A stretch of 5,860 nt of DNA from Candidatus Poribacteria bacterium (GTDB lineage Bacteria > Poribacteria > WGA-4E > UBA9662). Below, one piece after another: positions 1-5,860 of the stretch. How positions within the stretch are numbered: position 1 is the first letter of the stretch; each line of letters begins with the position of its first letter. The stretch covers positions 2,651 to 8,510 of the forward strand of contig PACG01000184.1 in NCBI GenBank assembly GCA_002699335.1, written 5' to 3'. Made by a program: the position numbers and the translations under genes. Under the pieces are notes generated by a model that ran no database searches, was not told the origin of the DNA, and saw only the letters and a program-made list of their open reading frames with translations.

Positions 1-169
1 TTGCTGTTGATTCTAAAGGTGTTCATATGGATACCAGTAACTGGATATAGATACAGATATAGCTATGACCTGATTATCTATCGGCAGGATCATCCGAAGA
101 CTTTAGGCTAAATGTGACAAAAATTGGATTATGCGGTGTTTCAAGGTCTCGGTTGTTCGACTGGAGGGA
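1..169. other. Left-edge sequence, no supported gene
   Basis: Frame 1 on the plus strand is open from base 1 to TAA at 109-111 (36 residues, ending in DLIIYRQDHPKTLG) and could be the tail of a gene starting outside the window. The length is within what chance allows and no family is recognisable. Frame 3 closes at 46-48. The minus strand has an ATG at 24-26 running off the edge, but without a ribosome-binding site. I call none of these. Confidence 0.3.
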
Positions 170-483
170 TATTCTAAGACTGTAATGCAGGTCAAAATAA
201 AACCCACCCACACCAGCCTGAAGTCTAATTCAGACCAGCATGGATGGATTGTGCGGCTTGGGTTTTTAGATTCTAGCTGGAGAGTATTTCCATGTTTGAA
301 GATAGGAGTAAACTGCAGATGCCGGGGTTTGGTCCGCCGTGGGCCTATCGTAACTCGTGGGGGTGAGGAGAAGGTGTCAACTAAGGGTTGCTAATACCTG
401 CTTGATTACCCCGTACACGAGTTATCTTTTGCGCGGGTTTCAGTGATCATTTAGTTACTTAAAACTTTTACTTCAAAATAACG
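170..483 (+). repeat. Degenerate mosaic repeat, copy A
   Basis: Four modules recur elsewhere in the window. The head (170-214, beginning TATTCTAAGACTGTAATG) matches 5701-5743 at roughly 90 percent, with similarity fading on to about 291. Module 334-359 (CCGCCGTGGGCCTATCG...) matches 2080-2105 at 23 of 26 bases. Module 403-424, with core TACCCCGTACAC, matches 1984-2005 at 20 of 22. Module 452-470 (TAGTTACTTAAAACTTTTA) matches 2122-2140 at 18 of 19. A short CTTTTGCGCGGG (426-437) also matches copies B and C. Module order differs between copies, since CCGCCGTGGGC precedes TACCCCG here but follows it in B, so this block may be two partial copies side by side. An 87-codon open frame (131-394) crosses it but lacks a ribosome-binding site. 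I see no transposase and no clear terminal inverted repeats. Confidence 0.75.
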
Positions 484-642
484 ATTTTCCGTGCTTCTGT
501 ATAATCCGACTGCCACTTCTAAAGGATAGCTGAAGTAGAGGAAAGCCACACGCAGGTTGAGCGAATTTCCGTTCCAAGAACCGCCCTACCAAACACAGCT
601 ACTCCCCAAACTGGGCCCTTGAGGATTACTCGAAGGCAGATC
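484..642. other. Spacer downstream of the aldo/keto reductase gene
   Basis: This stretch lies between repeat copy A and the stop codon of the aldo/keto reductase. I see no open frame with a start and ribosome-binding site, no strong hairpin followed by T residues, and no RNA gene. Confidence 0.5.
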
Positions 643-1596
643 TCAAAGACGATTCAGTCGATCTAATTGATCCCCACTCAGATGGCAATCCAGAGCGCCA
701 AGATTCTCATCAACCTGCTCCACGTCGTCACATCCCACAACCGCAACGGATATCTCATCGCGGGAAAGAACCCATGCCAGTGAGACCTGAGCAGGCGTTT
801 TGCCCAATTCAGCTGCAATTTCACGAATTGTTATCAATATCCGCCCCGGGCGGCCATCTAGTTGGCCTTCAAACCGATGGCGCCACTTTGAACCCCACAA
901 TCTGTCCTTAGGCGGTGGTTCATCCGGTGAATAAACACCCGCCAGAAGCCCAACCGCGAGAGGGCTATACGCCATAACGGCAAGTCGTTGATCTCGAACA
1001 AGGCCAAACACCTCATTTTCCAGCTTTCGATCAATCAGATTGTATGGTGCCTGAAAACAAACTGCCTGCTCGAAGCCCCTTCGATCCGCCGCCCATAGTG
1101 CTGTGGCGACCTGCCATGCCTTGAAATTGCAGAAGCCATAATATCGGATCTTACCATCCTGGATGAGGCGATCAAAAGCGCTAACAGTTTCTTCAATTGA
1201 TGTTGAAGGATCTGAATGGTGAGCGAGATAAATATCGATGTGATCGGTTCCCAACCGCGAGAGCGTATTCTCAACTTCTCGCAGAATATGATATCGCGAC
1301 AGCCCTAAGTCGTTCGGGCCAGAATCAACGGACTCTTCTACTTTCGAGGTAATGACTAAGCTATCTCGCTTGCCTTTAATCGCTTTTGCCAGAATCTGCT
1401 CAGATCGCCCAGGGCCCAATGACCGGTCGTTGGTCGGCCCATAGGTATTGGCACAGTCGAGAAAATTGATACCGCGATCAATTGCGGCCTCAACGGTTTT
1501 CAACGCCTTCGCCTGGTCACTCTGCTCACGAAATGCCATGCCAAAGGCCAATGGACTCACTTTGAGGCCTGTTGATCCAAATCTGATGTAATCCAT
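643..1596 (-). CDS. Aldo/keto reductase (NADPH-dependent oxidoreductase)
   Basis: Predicted soluble cytoplasmic aldo/keto reductase of 317 residues, a usual length for the family. Such enzymes reduce aldehydes or ketones to alcohols with NAD(P)H on a TIM barrel. The N-terminal strand reads FGSTGLKVSPLAFG. The catalytic tetrad is visible as D47 and Y52 (in FLDCANTYG), K85 (in VITSKVEE) and H126 (in DIYLAHHSD). Later landmarks are GFCNF (about 154-158), the AYSPLAVGLLAG segment (209-220) and a C-terminal cofactor-binding region around VAVVGCDDVEQVDENL. I chose the ATG at 1594-1596 because GAGGA (1603-1607) lies 6 bases upstream and the protein then begins at the family's usual first strand. The frame stays open to a TTG at 1632, but that would add 12 residues without a good ribosome-binding site. 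It resembles the Tas/aryl-alcohol dehydrogenase-like branch; the substrate cannot be read from sequence. It stands alone, 583 bases beyond the PhyH gene, so it is probably its own transcription unit. Confidence 0.95.
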   Translation of the reverse strand: MDYIRFGSTGLKVSPLAFGMAFREQSDQAKALKTVEAAIDRGINFLDCANTYGPTNDRSLGPGRSEQILAKAIKGKRDSLVITSKVEESVDSGPNDLGLSRYHILREVENTLSRLGTDHIDIYLAHHSDPSTSIEETVSAFDRLIQDGKIRYYGFCNFKAWQVATALWAADRRGFEQAVCFQAPYNLIDRKLENEVFGLVRDQRLAVMAYSPLAVGLLAGVYSPDEPPPKDRLWGSKWRHRFEGQLDGRPGRILITIREIAAELGKTPAQVSLAWVLSRDEISVAVVGCDDVEQVDENLGALDCHLSGDQLDRLNRL

Positions 1597-1645
1597 CTGT
1601 AATCCTCGCGCGATGCACTCATTCTTCCGCAAATTTGAAGCTGTA

Positions 1646-1675
1646 ATAACAGTCTTTCTCAGTGGGAAAGGTCAA
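1646..1675 (-). promoter_or_regulatory. Candidate sigma-70 type promoter for the aldo/keto reductase
   Basis: On the minus strand TTGACC (1670-1675, five of six matches) is followed after 18 bases by TGTTAT (1646-1651, four of six matches), placing the -10 box about 50 bases before the chosen ATG. An exact TTGACA also occurs further upstream on the same strand (about 1725-1730), but no good -10 box follows it. Only consensus resemblance supports this call. Confidence 0.28.
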
Positions 1676-1983
1676 AGTATTGTTGGCATTCCCGTTTTAA
1701 TCGAGCAATTTGGAACTTCCCTAGCCTGTGTCAATAACTAGAAAATAGCACATCGATAAAGCTATGTAAAGTATAACCTGTGATCCAATCTGAACCATCG
1801 GGTTCAAGCTTGAATTAGCTTAAGAAGAACAATCTTGAGAAGAGTATCGATGGATTATATTAAGATGGGCCAGCCAAGAGGCAAACTGAAGGTTTTTATG
1901 TCAGTTTGCCGAACTGTCAGATTAAGAGAAGGAAACTATTTGAGAGAAGAAAAAAGGGTATCAATTGACCGATGGTACCCGCC
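1676..1983. other. Spacer between the reductase promoter region and repeat copy B
   Basis: AT-rich sequence without a supportable gene on either strand. The only structure that stands out is the perfect hairpin at 1880-1910, annotated separately. Confidence 0.5.
1880..1910. other. 10-bp perfect inverted repeat (hairpin) in the spacer
   Basis: GGCAAACTGA (1880-1889) and TCAGTTTGCC (1901-1910) are exact reverse complements around an 11-base loop (1890-1900). No T run follows on either strand, so it is not a standard intrinsic terminator. It sits between the PhyH gene and the aldo/keto reductase gene, about 280 bases upstream of the latter's start. It could be an operator, a structured RNA element or a relic of a mobile element; nothing in the sequence decides between these. 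Confidence 0.45.
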
Positions 1984-2172
1984 TGACTACCCCGTACACA
2001 AGTTAAACCCGTGAAGATCTTTACGCCGTTTTTGAAGCTGTTCTTTTGCGCTGGGAGATTATCCGACGTATTGTATGTACCGCCGTGGGCTTATCGTGAT
2101 TCGTGAAGGTAAGGGAGTGCCTAGTTGCTTAAAACTTTTAGTAGAAAATGGGAATGAAAACCCGCCCATTTT
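1984..2172 (+). repeat. Degenerate mosaic repeat, copy B
   Basis: This copy holds, in order, the TACCCCGTACAC module (1984-2005), CTTTTGCGCTGG (2043-2054, with extended similarity to 2065), the CCGCCGTGGGC module (2080-2105) and TAGTTGCTTAAAACTTTTA (2122-2140). Each matches copy A, and the second also matches copy C at 20 of 23 bases (2043-2065 versus 5838-5860). The head module found in A and C is missing. All copies are in the same orientation, opposite to the genes. The block ends against the stop codon of the PhyH gene, and its last part forms the hairpin annotated at 2145-2172. In one frame copies A and B would encode similar short peptides (RRGPIVTRGGE and RRGLIVIREGK), but no start or ribosome-binding site supports translation. 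The right boundary is uncertain. Confidence 0.7.
2145..2172 (-). terminator. Possible weak intrinsic terminator after the PhyH gene
   Basis: AAAATGGG (2145-2152) pairs perfectly with CCCATTTT (2165-2172) around a 12-base loop. Read on the minus strand, the hairpin begins 8 bases after the PhyH stop codon (2180-2182), and its 3' arm ends in TTTT followed by CTACTAAAAGTTTT. Position and trailing T run suit a terminator, but the stem has only three G-C pairs and the T run is short, so it would be inefficient. The hairpin lies at the edge of repeat copy B, so the repeat may have supplied it. Confidence 0.4.
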
Positions 2173-2179
2173 ATTTTCA

Positions 2180-3025
2180 TTAACCAAAAATAGGAGCTGA
2201 AAACAGATCTTCGGTTCTACCGCTGGCTTTAGCCCGCAAATACTCTATTTCATAAGGTGACTCGATCAGCCGCCTAGAGCCATTTCGAACATCATTTCCT
2301 AGATTAAACTGTATCGGGTAATGACTGTATATCATCAACCGCCGAGGTCGACCCGAGGTATTTGGTCTAGAATTGTGAACCAAGACAGAGTGAAAGAACA
2401 TTACTGATCCGGCTTCGCATAGAATCTCCTGTCCAGCGTTAAAGTCGATCAACTCGTCTTTGACCTGCAATCCCAGGCTGATGCTTTGATGTTCGAGATG
2501 TTTTTGGTGCGACCGAGGCCAAACACAAATTGGTCCGCTCTCTGAGGTACATGCATCCATACTAATAGCAGAGGAGATAATTGCTTGTGGGTAATTTTGC
2601 GCCTGATAATAAGCCCAGTCGTTGTGAACGGGAAACCGATCTTCCATCTCTGCCGATTCGATATCGACTGGTGTTGGTAACGGTTCCTTGTAGTTTAATT
2701 TCTCTTCCATTAATATGGGCTGATCATCCATGAGTTGGGCCAACGGACCCAATAGACGTTTTTCGGTGGAGAGGCGACTTAGGCAGAGCGAGAGGTCGTT
2801 AATCGGTTGAATTTTTCGCACAATCTGACCGGCTTGGGTCTGGCGAATATCCAACCGTCCGCTTTTTCGCTGATGATACAGTGAAGAATTGACTACTAAT
2901 TCCAAGATGAAATCGGCTTCTTCTCGCATGGTCTTGACCTCGGAGGGATCGAAGACTGATGGCAAAACGAGATAACCATCGGTCTTAAACTGACAAATTT
3001 GTTGCTCTGAAATTTCGAATCCCAT
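2180..3025 (-). CDS. Phytanoyl-CoA dioxygenase (PhyH) family Fe(II)/2-oxoglutarate oxygenase
   Basis: Predicted cytoplasmic non-haem iron oxygenase of 281 residues, typical for bacterial PhyH proteins, which hydroxylate small organic substrates using O2 and 2-oxoglutarate. The N-terminus has the usual opening (QICQFKTDGYLVLPSVF, residues 9-25). The iron-binding HxD motif is H134-N135-D136 (in FPVHNDWAYY) and the distal histidine is H217 (in VLVHNSRPN). Arginines at 226, 228 and 229 are placed to bind the 2-oxoglutarate carboxylate, and EEKLNYKEP (107-115) matches the conserved lysine strand. GSVMFFHS (206-213) is the usual strand before the distal histidine. All metal ligands are present, so it should be active; the substrate is unknown because this family is very diverse. 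The ATG at 3023-3025 has AAAGGAG upstream, with its GGAG core about 10 bases away. It has long spacers on both sides and is probably monocistronic. A separate PhyH-like remnant lies a few hundred bases upstream. Confidence 0.94.
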   Translation of the reverse strand: MGFEISEQQICQFKTDGYLVLPSVFDPSEVKTMREEADFILELVVNSSLYHQRKSGRLDIRQTQAGQIVRKIQPINDLSLCLSRLSTEKRLLGPLAQLMDDQPILMEEKLNYKEPLPTPVDIESAEMEDRFPVHNDWAYYQAQNYPQAIISSAISMDACTSESGPICVWPRSHQKHLEHQSISLGLQVKDELIDFNAGQEILCEAGSVMFFHSVLVHNSRPNTSGRPRRLMIYSHYPIQFNLGNDVRNGSRRLIESPYEIEYLRAKASGRTEDLFSAPIFG

Positions 3026-3040
3026 TTATTAATATCTCCT

Positions 3041-3214
3041 TTTGCAATGCATGAAATGTATTTAAGGAAAATAGAAGCAGGCAAAGGATACTGGGACTAA
3101 CCTTACGGCACTCTCAAGACTGTTAGCATCAAGGTTTAAGGCTCAACATCACAATATTCTCGCTATTAACGTAAATGCCTTTTCATTCATCCGGCCCCAT
3201 TAACACCGCTTCGC
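3041..3214. other. Spacer upstream of the PhyH gene
   Basis: AT-rich spacer between the PhyH ribosome-binding site and the oxygenase remnant. The PhyH promoter should lie here, but I find no hexamer pair with both good matches and good spacing. No RNA gene is seen. Confidence 0.45.
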
Positions 3215-3285
3215 TTACCACAATAGGAACGTATAAAAGGGTTCTCCATCCCAAAGATCATCTAAACCATATGCTAAGTGCTGAG

Positions 3286-3453
3286 TCAGCGGACTTGCTT
3301 AGACATTATAGCACGCATGATATATTGAGGTAAATAGATGGGAAGTAGATAAAAACCTTCACTTTTTCCACTTTGCTGACGGTTTGGAGTACCTTCGTGG
3401 AATTGCAAGTTGGAATAAAACACAGCAACATCGCCTATGCTGGTCTTCTTGCT
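3286..3453 (-). pseudogene. Remnant resembling the C-terminal part of a second PhyH-type oxygenase
   Basis: Between a TAG (3454-3456) and a TGA (3286-3288) the minus strand is open for 55 codons without an ATG near its beginning. The peptide contains GDVAVFYSNLQFHEGTPNR followed by SEGFYLLP. This parallels the distal-histidine region of the intact PhyH protein next door (GSVMFFHSVLVHNSRPN, then RLMIYSHYP): a 'G-D/S-V-x-x-F' strand, then the metal histidine and a 'PN' turn. No HxD motif or N-terminal half can be found upstream, because the 248-residue gene ends only about 50 bases away. After the stop, the adjacent frame continues open to TAA at 3215-3217 (including LAYGLDDLWDGEPFYTFLLW), possibly the true end after a frameshift. 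I infer a decayed, truncated gene. It is not a recent copy of the neighbour, since the sequences differ at most positions. The assignment rests on a short motif. Confidence 0.5.
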
Positions 3454-3504
3454 CTAGCAAATCTACATATGGTAGTTCTGTCTACTACCCACGAATTGTC
3501 ATCG

Positions 3505-4251
3505 CTATGTGATATCCTTTAAAATCCAGGCTAGAATGCTGAAGGTTACTATCTGGGGCCGCATTTGATCATCCAGAAGGTAGTGGATGGGCTGTATTCC
3601 TGATCCAATTTGGACAAAGGTACCGACATTCAAACCATCTTTGTTATCGATACGCAGGGGGCCATCGTACATCAACGTCTGATTGGGTTTGAAAAGTGAT
3701 AAATCCTGAAGCAATTCGAAACTTGAGTGAGTATGTTCATTTCCCCTCGTCATCAGATGATGTAGAACCGTCCATTGACTCACGACGGGATTCTCAGCCT
3801 GAAACGATTGCCCGGAGCCGAGGCAAATCGTTCCTTCCCTGTTGGTTCCACTCTCGGCCAGAACCAGCCGTTCATCCTCTTTCCCTGATGGCAACATGTA
3901 TCGGGTTTTGATATTCCAGGACTTCAGCGTATCCAACTCATTGTCCTCGCAGAGGATCTGGGCTTCAAGATGGTTCGTTCCGCCGACCTCTGTCTGCTGT
4001 TCAATTTGATACTCAATCTCACCATTCCGGACCCTTCGTTGGATGATCAGCGACCCCATTTCGCTAGTCGGATCCGGAGCAGGAACATTGGGTGCAAACA
4101 CCCAGTTCACGATTCTGAAAGTAAGGGTGAAGTTTTCAAGATCCGTGGCGTCTCGATCAACTGGTGAGAAATCCTTCAGGTATTCTCGAATCGCCCTGAC
4201 GGCATACGGGTCCGTCACTTGTTCTATGCCCGGCTGACTGGAAGCTGTCAT
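3505..4251 (-). CDS. Uncharacterised 248-residue protein co-translated with the sulfatase
   Basis: I do not recognise this protein with certainty. It has 248 residues, no signal peptide and no membrane segment. The N-terminal 40 residues are charged and probably helical (DPYAVRAIREYLKDF, 14-28). The rest looks beta-rich, with alternating polar/hydrophobic strands: QRRVRNGEIEYQIEQQTEVG (71-90), HLEAQILCED (94-103), SWNIKTRYML (111-120) and a closing pair PIHYLLDD and PQIVTFSILAWILKD. The layout, ending in a 'Y-x-L-D-x-x-x-R' strand then a final hydrophobic strand, recalls lipocalin/DUF3108-like one-sheet barrels that may bind small hydrophobic ligands; this is a weak, fold-level impression. 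The start is well supported: GGAGG (4260-4264) lies 8 bases before the ATG, inside the end of the sulfatase gene, and only 3 bases separate the sulfatase stop (TAG, 4255-4257) from this start. The arrangement implies coupled translation and a function linked to the sulfatase, such as handling its substrate or product. Confidence 0.82.
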   Translation of the reverse strand: MTASSQPGIEQVTDPYAVRAIREYLKDFSPVDRDATDLENFTLTFRIVNWVFAPNVPAPDPTSEMGSLIIQRRVRNGEIEYQIEQQTEVGGTNHLEAQILCEDNELDTLKSWNIKTRYMLPSGKEDERLVLAESGTNREGTICLGSGQSFQAENPVVSQWTVLHHLMTRGNEHTHSSFELLQDLSLFKPNQTLMYDGPLRIDNKDGLNVGTFVQIGSGIQPIHYLLDDQMRPQIVTFSILAWILKDIT

Positions 4252-4254
4252 CGA

Positions 4255-5559
4255 CTATACCTCCCTCTTTACGGATTCGTACCACTCGATGTATTCCCGA
4301 TAGAGGTTGCCTCGTTTCCCCTGATTTCTTCCCTCCTCCGGCTCAGGAAATACTTCAATCCGGTTCAGATACTCCCTGAAGTGGTCGCGATGCTGTCGGA
4401 TGAGGTCCGCATATGCCGGCTCATCCGACAGGTCTCTGGTCTCCAGCGGATCGTCCTGCATGTCGTAAAACCGGGTGGTTTCCGTATTCATGATGCTTTT
4501 ATACCGATCCGTCCGTACAGCCACTGCCACTCGACCCACGGAAGTCTCCCCAACGAGATACTCCCTCCAGTCCACCTCTTCTCCTTCGAGAAGGGGTCGC
4601 CAACTTCGAGCAATTGTGGTCTTCGGCAAAGGCGGGGCTCCTGCATAGTCGCAGATCGTCGCCGCGATATCAACTCCACTGACCATGTGACCGGTATCTT
4701 GAACTCCTTGAGGTACACGACCCGGCCAACATACGATTGTAGGCACCTTGTAGGCTTCTTCCTCCATAAATCCCTTGCTCGTTTTGGAATGGTAGGCAAG
4801 TCCGTCTCCGTGATCCGAAGCGAAAATGAACAATGTGTTGTCGGCGTAGTGGGATCTTCTCAACGTGTCATAGACCCGGCCGATTTCACAATCCACCATC
4901 TCCACCATTCTGTGATAAACATATATGTAGTACTGCCAATCCTGCAGGCTCCAGTTCCGAACATTCGGCCTTCCGCCTTTGGCATAGTCATAATCGAAAT
5001 TACCAGGCAGAGGTGGCAGCTTGTCTTTGAGCTTGGCGCCCAGACCGTATTTGGCCGGCCCCCCGTGCGGCATTGCCGGGAAGCAGCAATCGTGTGGATT
5101 CAGGAACCCTACAGACAGGAAGAAAGGTCTGTCATCTTCACGATTCTGAATGTATGCCACGGCCGTACGTGCGACATCAGAGTCCTGCAGTTCTCCCATC
5201 CCGTGACCACGATGCAGAACATCGAAACTCCCTGTCAGGTCGCGTCCGGTCACGTGCCACTTTCCCGTGTACGCACAATCATATCCGCATTCCCGAAGCC
5301 ACTGTCCCAGGTCGGGAATGTTCGGATCGATCGGGTAAGGATTGGCCATCACGCCGTGTTCCTTCGACATCCTGCCGGTGTACCAACATGCCCTGGAAGG
5401 ACAGCATTGAGGCATGGAACAGTAAGAAGACATGAACGATGTACCTTCTCGAACAAGCCGGTCCATATTCGGAGTGTAGACATGCGGATTGCCGTACGCA
5501 GCAATGACGTCGTGGTGCATTTGATCGACGTGCAAGAAAACGATATTCGGCTTATCCAT
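4255..5559 (-). CDS. Sulfatase, alkaline-phosphatase superfamily, formylglycine (cysteine) type
   Basis: Predicted type I sulfatase of 434 residues that hydrolyses sulfate esters. Numbered from the chosen ATG, the strand PNIVFLHVDQ supplies the first metal aspartate (D12, followed by Q, as in the choline-sulfatase/phosphonate-hydrolase-like branch). The active-site signature is C52-C53-P54-S55-R56 followed by ACWYTGR, so C52 is the cysteine expected to become formylglycine. GKWH lies at 99-102, NPH at 154-156, and the second metal pair is D249-H250 in FASDHGDG, followed by the EEEAYKVP segment. The C-terminal subdomain carries the typical DRYK and FYDMQDDPLETRDL stretch. No signal peptide is visible, so it is probably cytoplasmic or exported by another route; many polysaccharide sulfatases are secreted. 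The ATG at 5557-5559 is preferred because GAGGTGA (5568-5574) lies 8 bases upstream; a GTG at 5571 in the same frame overlaps that site. It leads a two-gene unit. The substrate cannot be assigned. Confidence 0.96.
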   Translation of the reverse strand: MDKPNIVFLHVDQMHHDVIAAYGNPHVYTPNMDRLVREGTSFMSSYCSMPQCCPSRACWYTGRMSKEHGVMANPYPIDPNIPDLGQWLRECGYDCAYTGKWHVTGRDLTGSFDVLHRGHGMGELQDSDVARTAVAYIQNREDDRPFFLSVGFLNPHDCCFPAMPHGGPAKYGLGAKLKDKLPPLPGNFDYDYAKGGRPNVRNWSLQDWQYYIYVYHRMVEMVDCEIGRVYDTLRRSHYADNTLFIFASDHGDGLAYHSKTSKGFMEEEAYKVPTIVCWPGRVPQGVQDTGHMVSGVDIAATICDYAGAPPLPKTTIARSWRPLLEGEEVDWREYLVGETSVGRVAVAVRTDRYKSIMNTETTRFYDMQDDPLETRDLSDEPAYADLIRQHRDHFREYLNRIEVFPEPEEGRNQGKRGNLYREYIEWYESVKREV

Positions 5560-5661
5560 CAGATTGGTCACCTCAAATTGATGCTTGACAGATTTGTGTT
5601 CAACGGCTTCTTTGTTTTGTCGTTCAGCAAATTTAAATGTAACTGAGAATTCAGATAAGCC

Positions 5662-5691
5662 ATTCTATCACAACTATTGCCTTAAGGTAAA
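5662..5691 (-). promoter_or_regulatory. Candidate sigma-70 type promoter for the sulfatase unit
   Basis: On the minus strand TTTACC (5686-5691, four of six matches to TTGACA) is followed after 18 bases by TAGAAT (5662-5667, five of six matches to TATAAT). The -10 box lies about 100 bases upstream of the sulfatase ATG, and no other gene stands between. This is a consensus match only, and the spacer is AT-rich enough for chance hits. Confidence 0.3.
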
Positions 5692-5700
5692 GCGAAGGGG

Positions 5701-5860
5701 TATTCTGAGACTGTAATGCGGGCAAAATAAACCCACCCACACCGACCTGAAACTTAGTTATGACCAGCGTGGATGGGTTGGGCAGCTCTGGGTTCTCGCT
5801 GGAAGGAATGCAGCGCTACGCTGTTTTGGGATTGAACCTTTTGCGCTGGAAAATTATCTG
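5701..5860 (+). repeat. Degenerate mosaic repeat, copy C (cut by the window edge)
   Basis: The head (5701-5743, beginning TATTCTGAGACTGTAATG) aligns with 170-214 of copy A with a few substitutions and two single-base gaps. Similarity continues through GACCAGCGTGGATGGGTT (5762-5779) against GACCAGCATGGATGGATT in copy A. The segment 5838-5860 (CTTTTGCGCTGG...) matches 2043-2065 of copy B. The single-base gaps break the reading frame that is open in copy A, which argues that the repeat is not protein-coding in its present state. The TACCCCG module is absent between the head and CTTTTGCG. The element probably continues beyond the window. Confidence 0.72.

Noticed and set aside
35..65. Local GATATAG direct repeats near the left edge
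   Set aside because: Two short AT-rich copies are expected by chance; there is no regular spacing or array.
131..394. An 87-codon plus-strand open frame inside repeat copy A
   Set aside because: No ribosome-binding site precedes the ATG, the frame is broken by single-base gaps in copy C, and its conserved parts match the repeat modules. A decayed coding relic within the repeat remains possible.
1035..1274. A 79-codon minus-strand frame inside the aldo/keto reductase gene
   Set aside because: It is an out-of-frame shadow of a gene with a complete catalytic tetrad.
2896..3084. A 62-codon minus-strand frame overlapping the start of the PhyH gene
   Set aside because: It overlaps the well-supported PhyH N-terminus in another frame and has no recognisable motif.
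3205..3219. GGTAAGCGAAGCGG on the minus strand, similar to GGTAAAGCGAAGGGG just before repeat copy C
   Set aside because: The match is too short and is not accompanied by any other repeat module, so it is likely chance.
3696..4237. Several short plus-strand frames opposite the 248-residue gene
   Set aside because: They are short and lack motifs; the minus-strand gene has a strong ribosome-binding site and operon context.
4219..5646. A 475-codon open frame on the plus strand, antisense to the whole sulfatase gene
   Set aside because: It mirrors the sulfatase gene, whose catalytic motifs are clear. Its translation shows no recognisable domain, and it extends past both ends of the sulfatase only by chance. 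Long antisense frames are common opposite biased coding sequence.

Overview
The window looks like a stretch of bacterial chromosome of moderate GC, with coding regions more GC-rich than the AT-rich spacers. It carries four convincing protein genes, all on the minus strand. They are separated by long spacers that hold degraded repeats and a broken gene. The mix of a one-domain sulfatase, a phytanoyl-CoA dioxygenase (PhyH)-type oxygenase, an aldo/keto reductase and repeat-littered spacers resembles genomes such as Candidatus Poribacteria and related uncultured marine or sponge-associated lineages, where sulfatases and PhyH oxygenases are heavily expanded. That placement is an inference from gene content; no marker gene is present.

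Layout, left to right. Bases 1-642 hold no convincing gene; 170-483 is a degenerate repeat block (copy A). Bases 643-1596 (minus) encode an aldo/keto reductase. Bases 1597-2179 are spacer with a 10-bp perfect hairpin (1880-1910), repeat copy B (1984-2172) and a weak terminator-like hairpin directly after the next gene. Bases 2180-3025 (minus) encode a PhyH-family Fe(II)/2-oxoglutarate oxygenase. Bases 3026-3504 are spacer containing a remnant that looks like the C-terminal end of a second PhyH-type oxygenase (3286-3453, perhaps extending to 3215 after a frameshift). Bases 3505-4251 (minus) encode a 248-residue protein I cannot name. Bases 4255-5559 (minus) encode a sulfatase. Bases 5560-5860 hold a possible sulfatase promoter and repeat copy C, which runs off the right edge.

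How the genes fit together. The sulfatase and the 248-residue gene form a tight two-gene unit: a 3-base gap, with the second gene's ribosome-binding site inside the end of the sulfatase gene. The PhyH oxygenase and the aldo/keto reductase each have their own ribosome-binding site and long upstream spacer, so they are probably transcribed separately. A shared role in processing sulfated, hydroxylated or carbonyl-bearing organic compounds is possible but is not shown by the sequence.

The least ordinary parts are the mosaic repeat family seen three times, the unnamed partner of the sulfatase, and the oxygenase remnant. I do not see a CRISPR array, tRNA, rRNA, intact transposase or obvious defence system.
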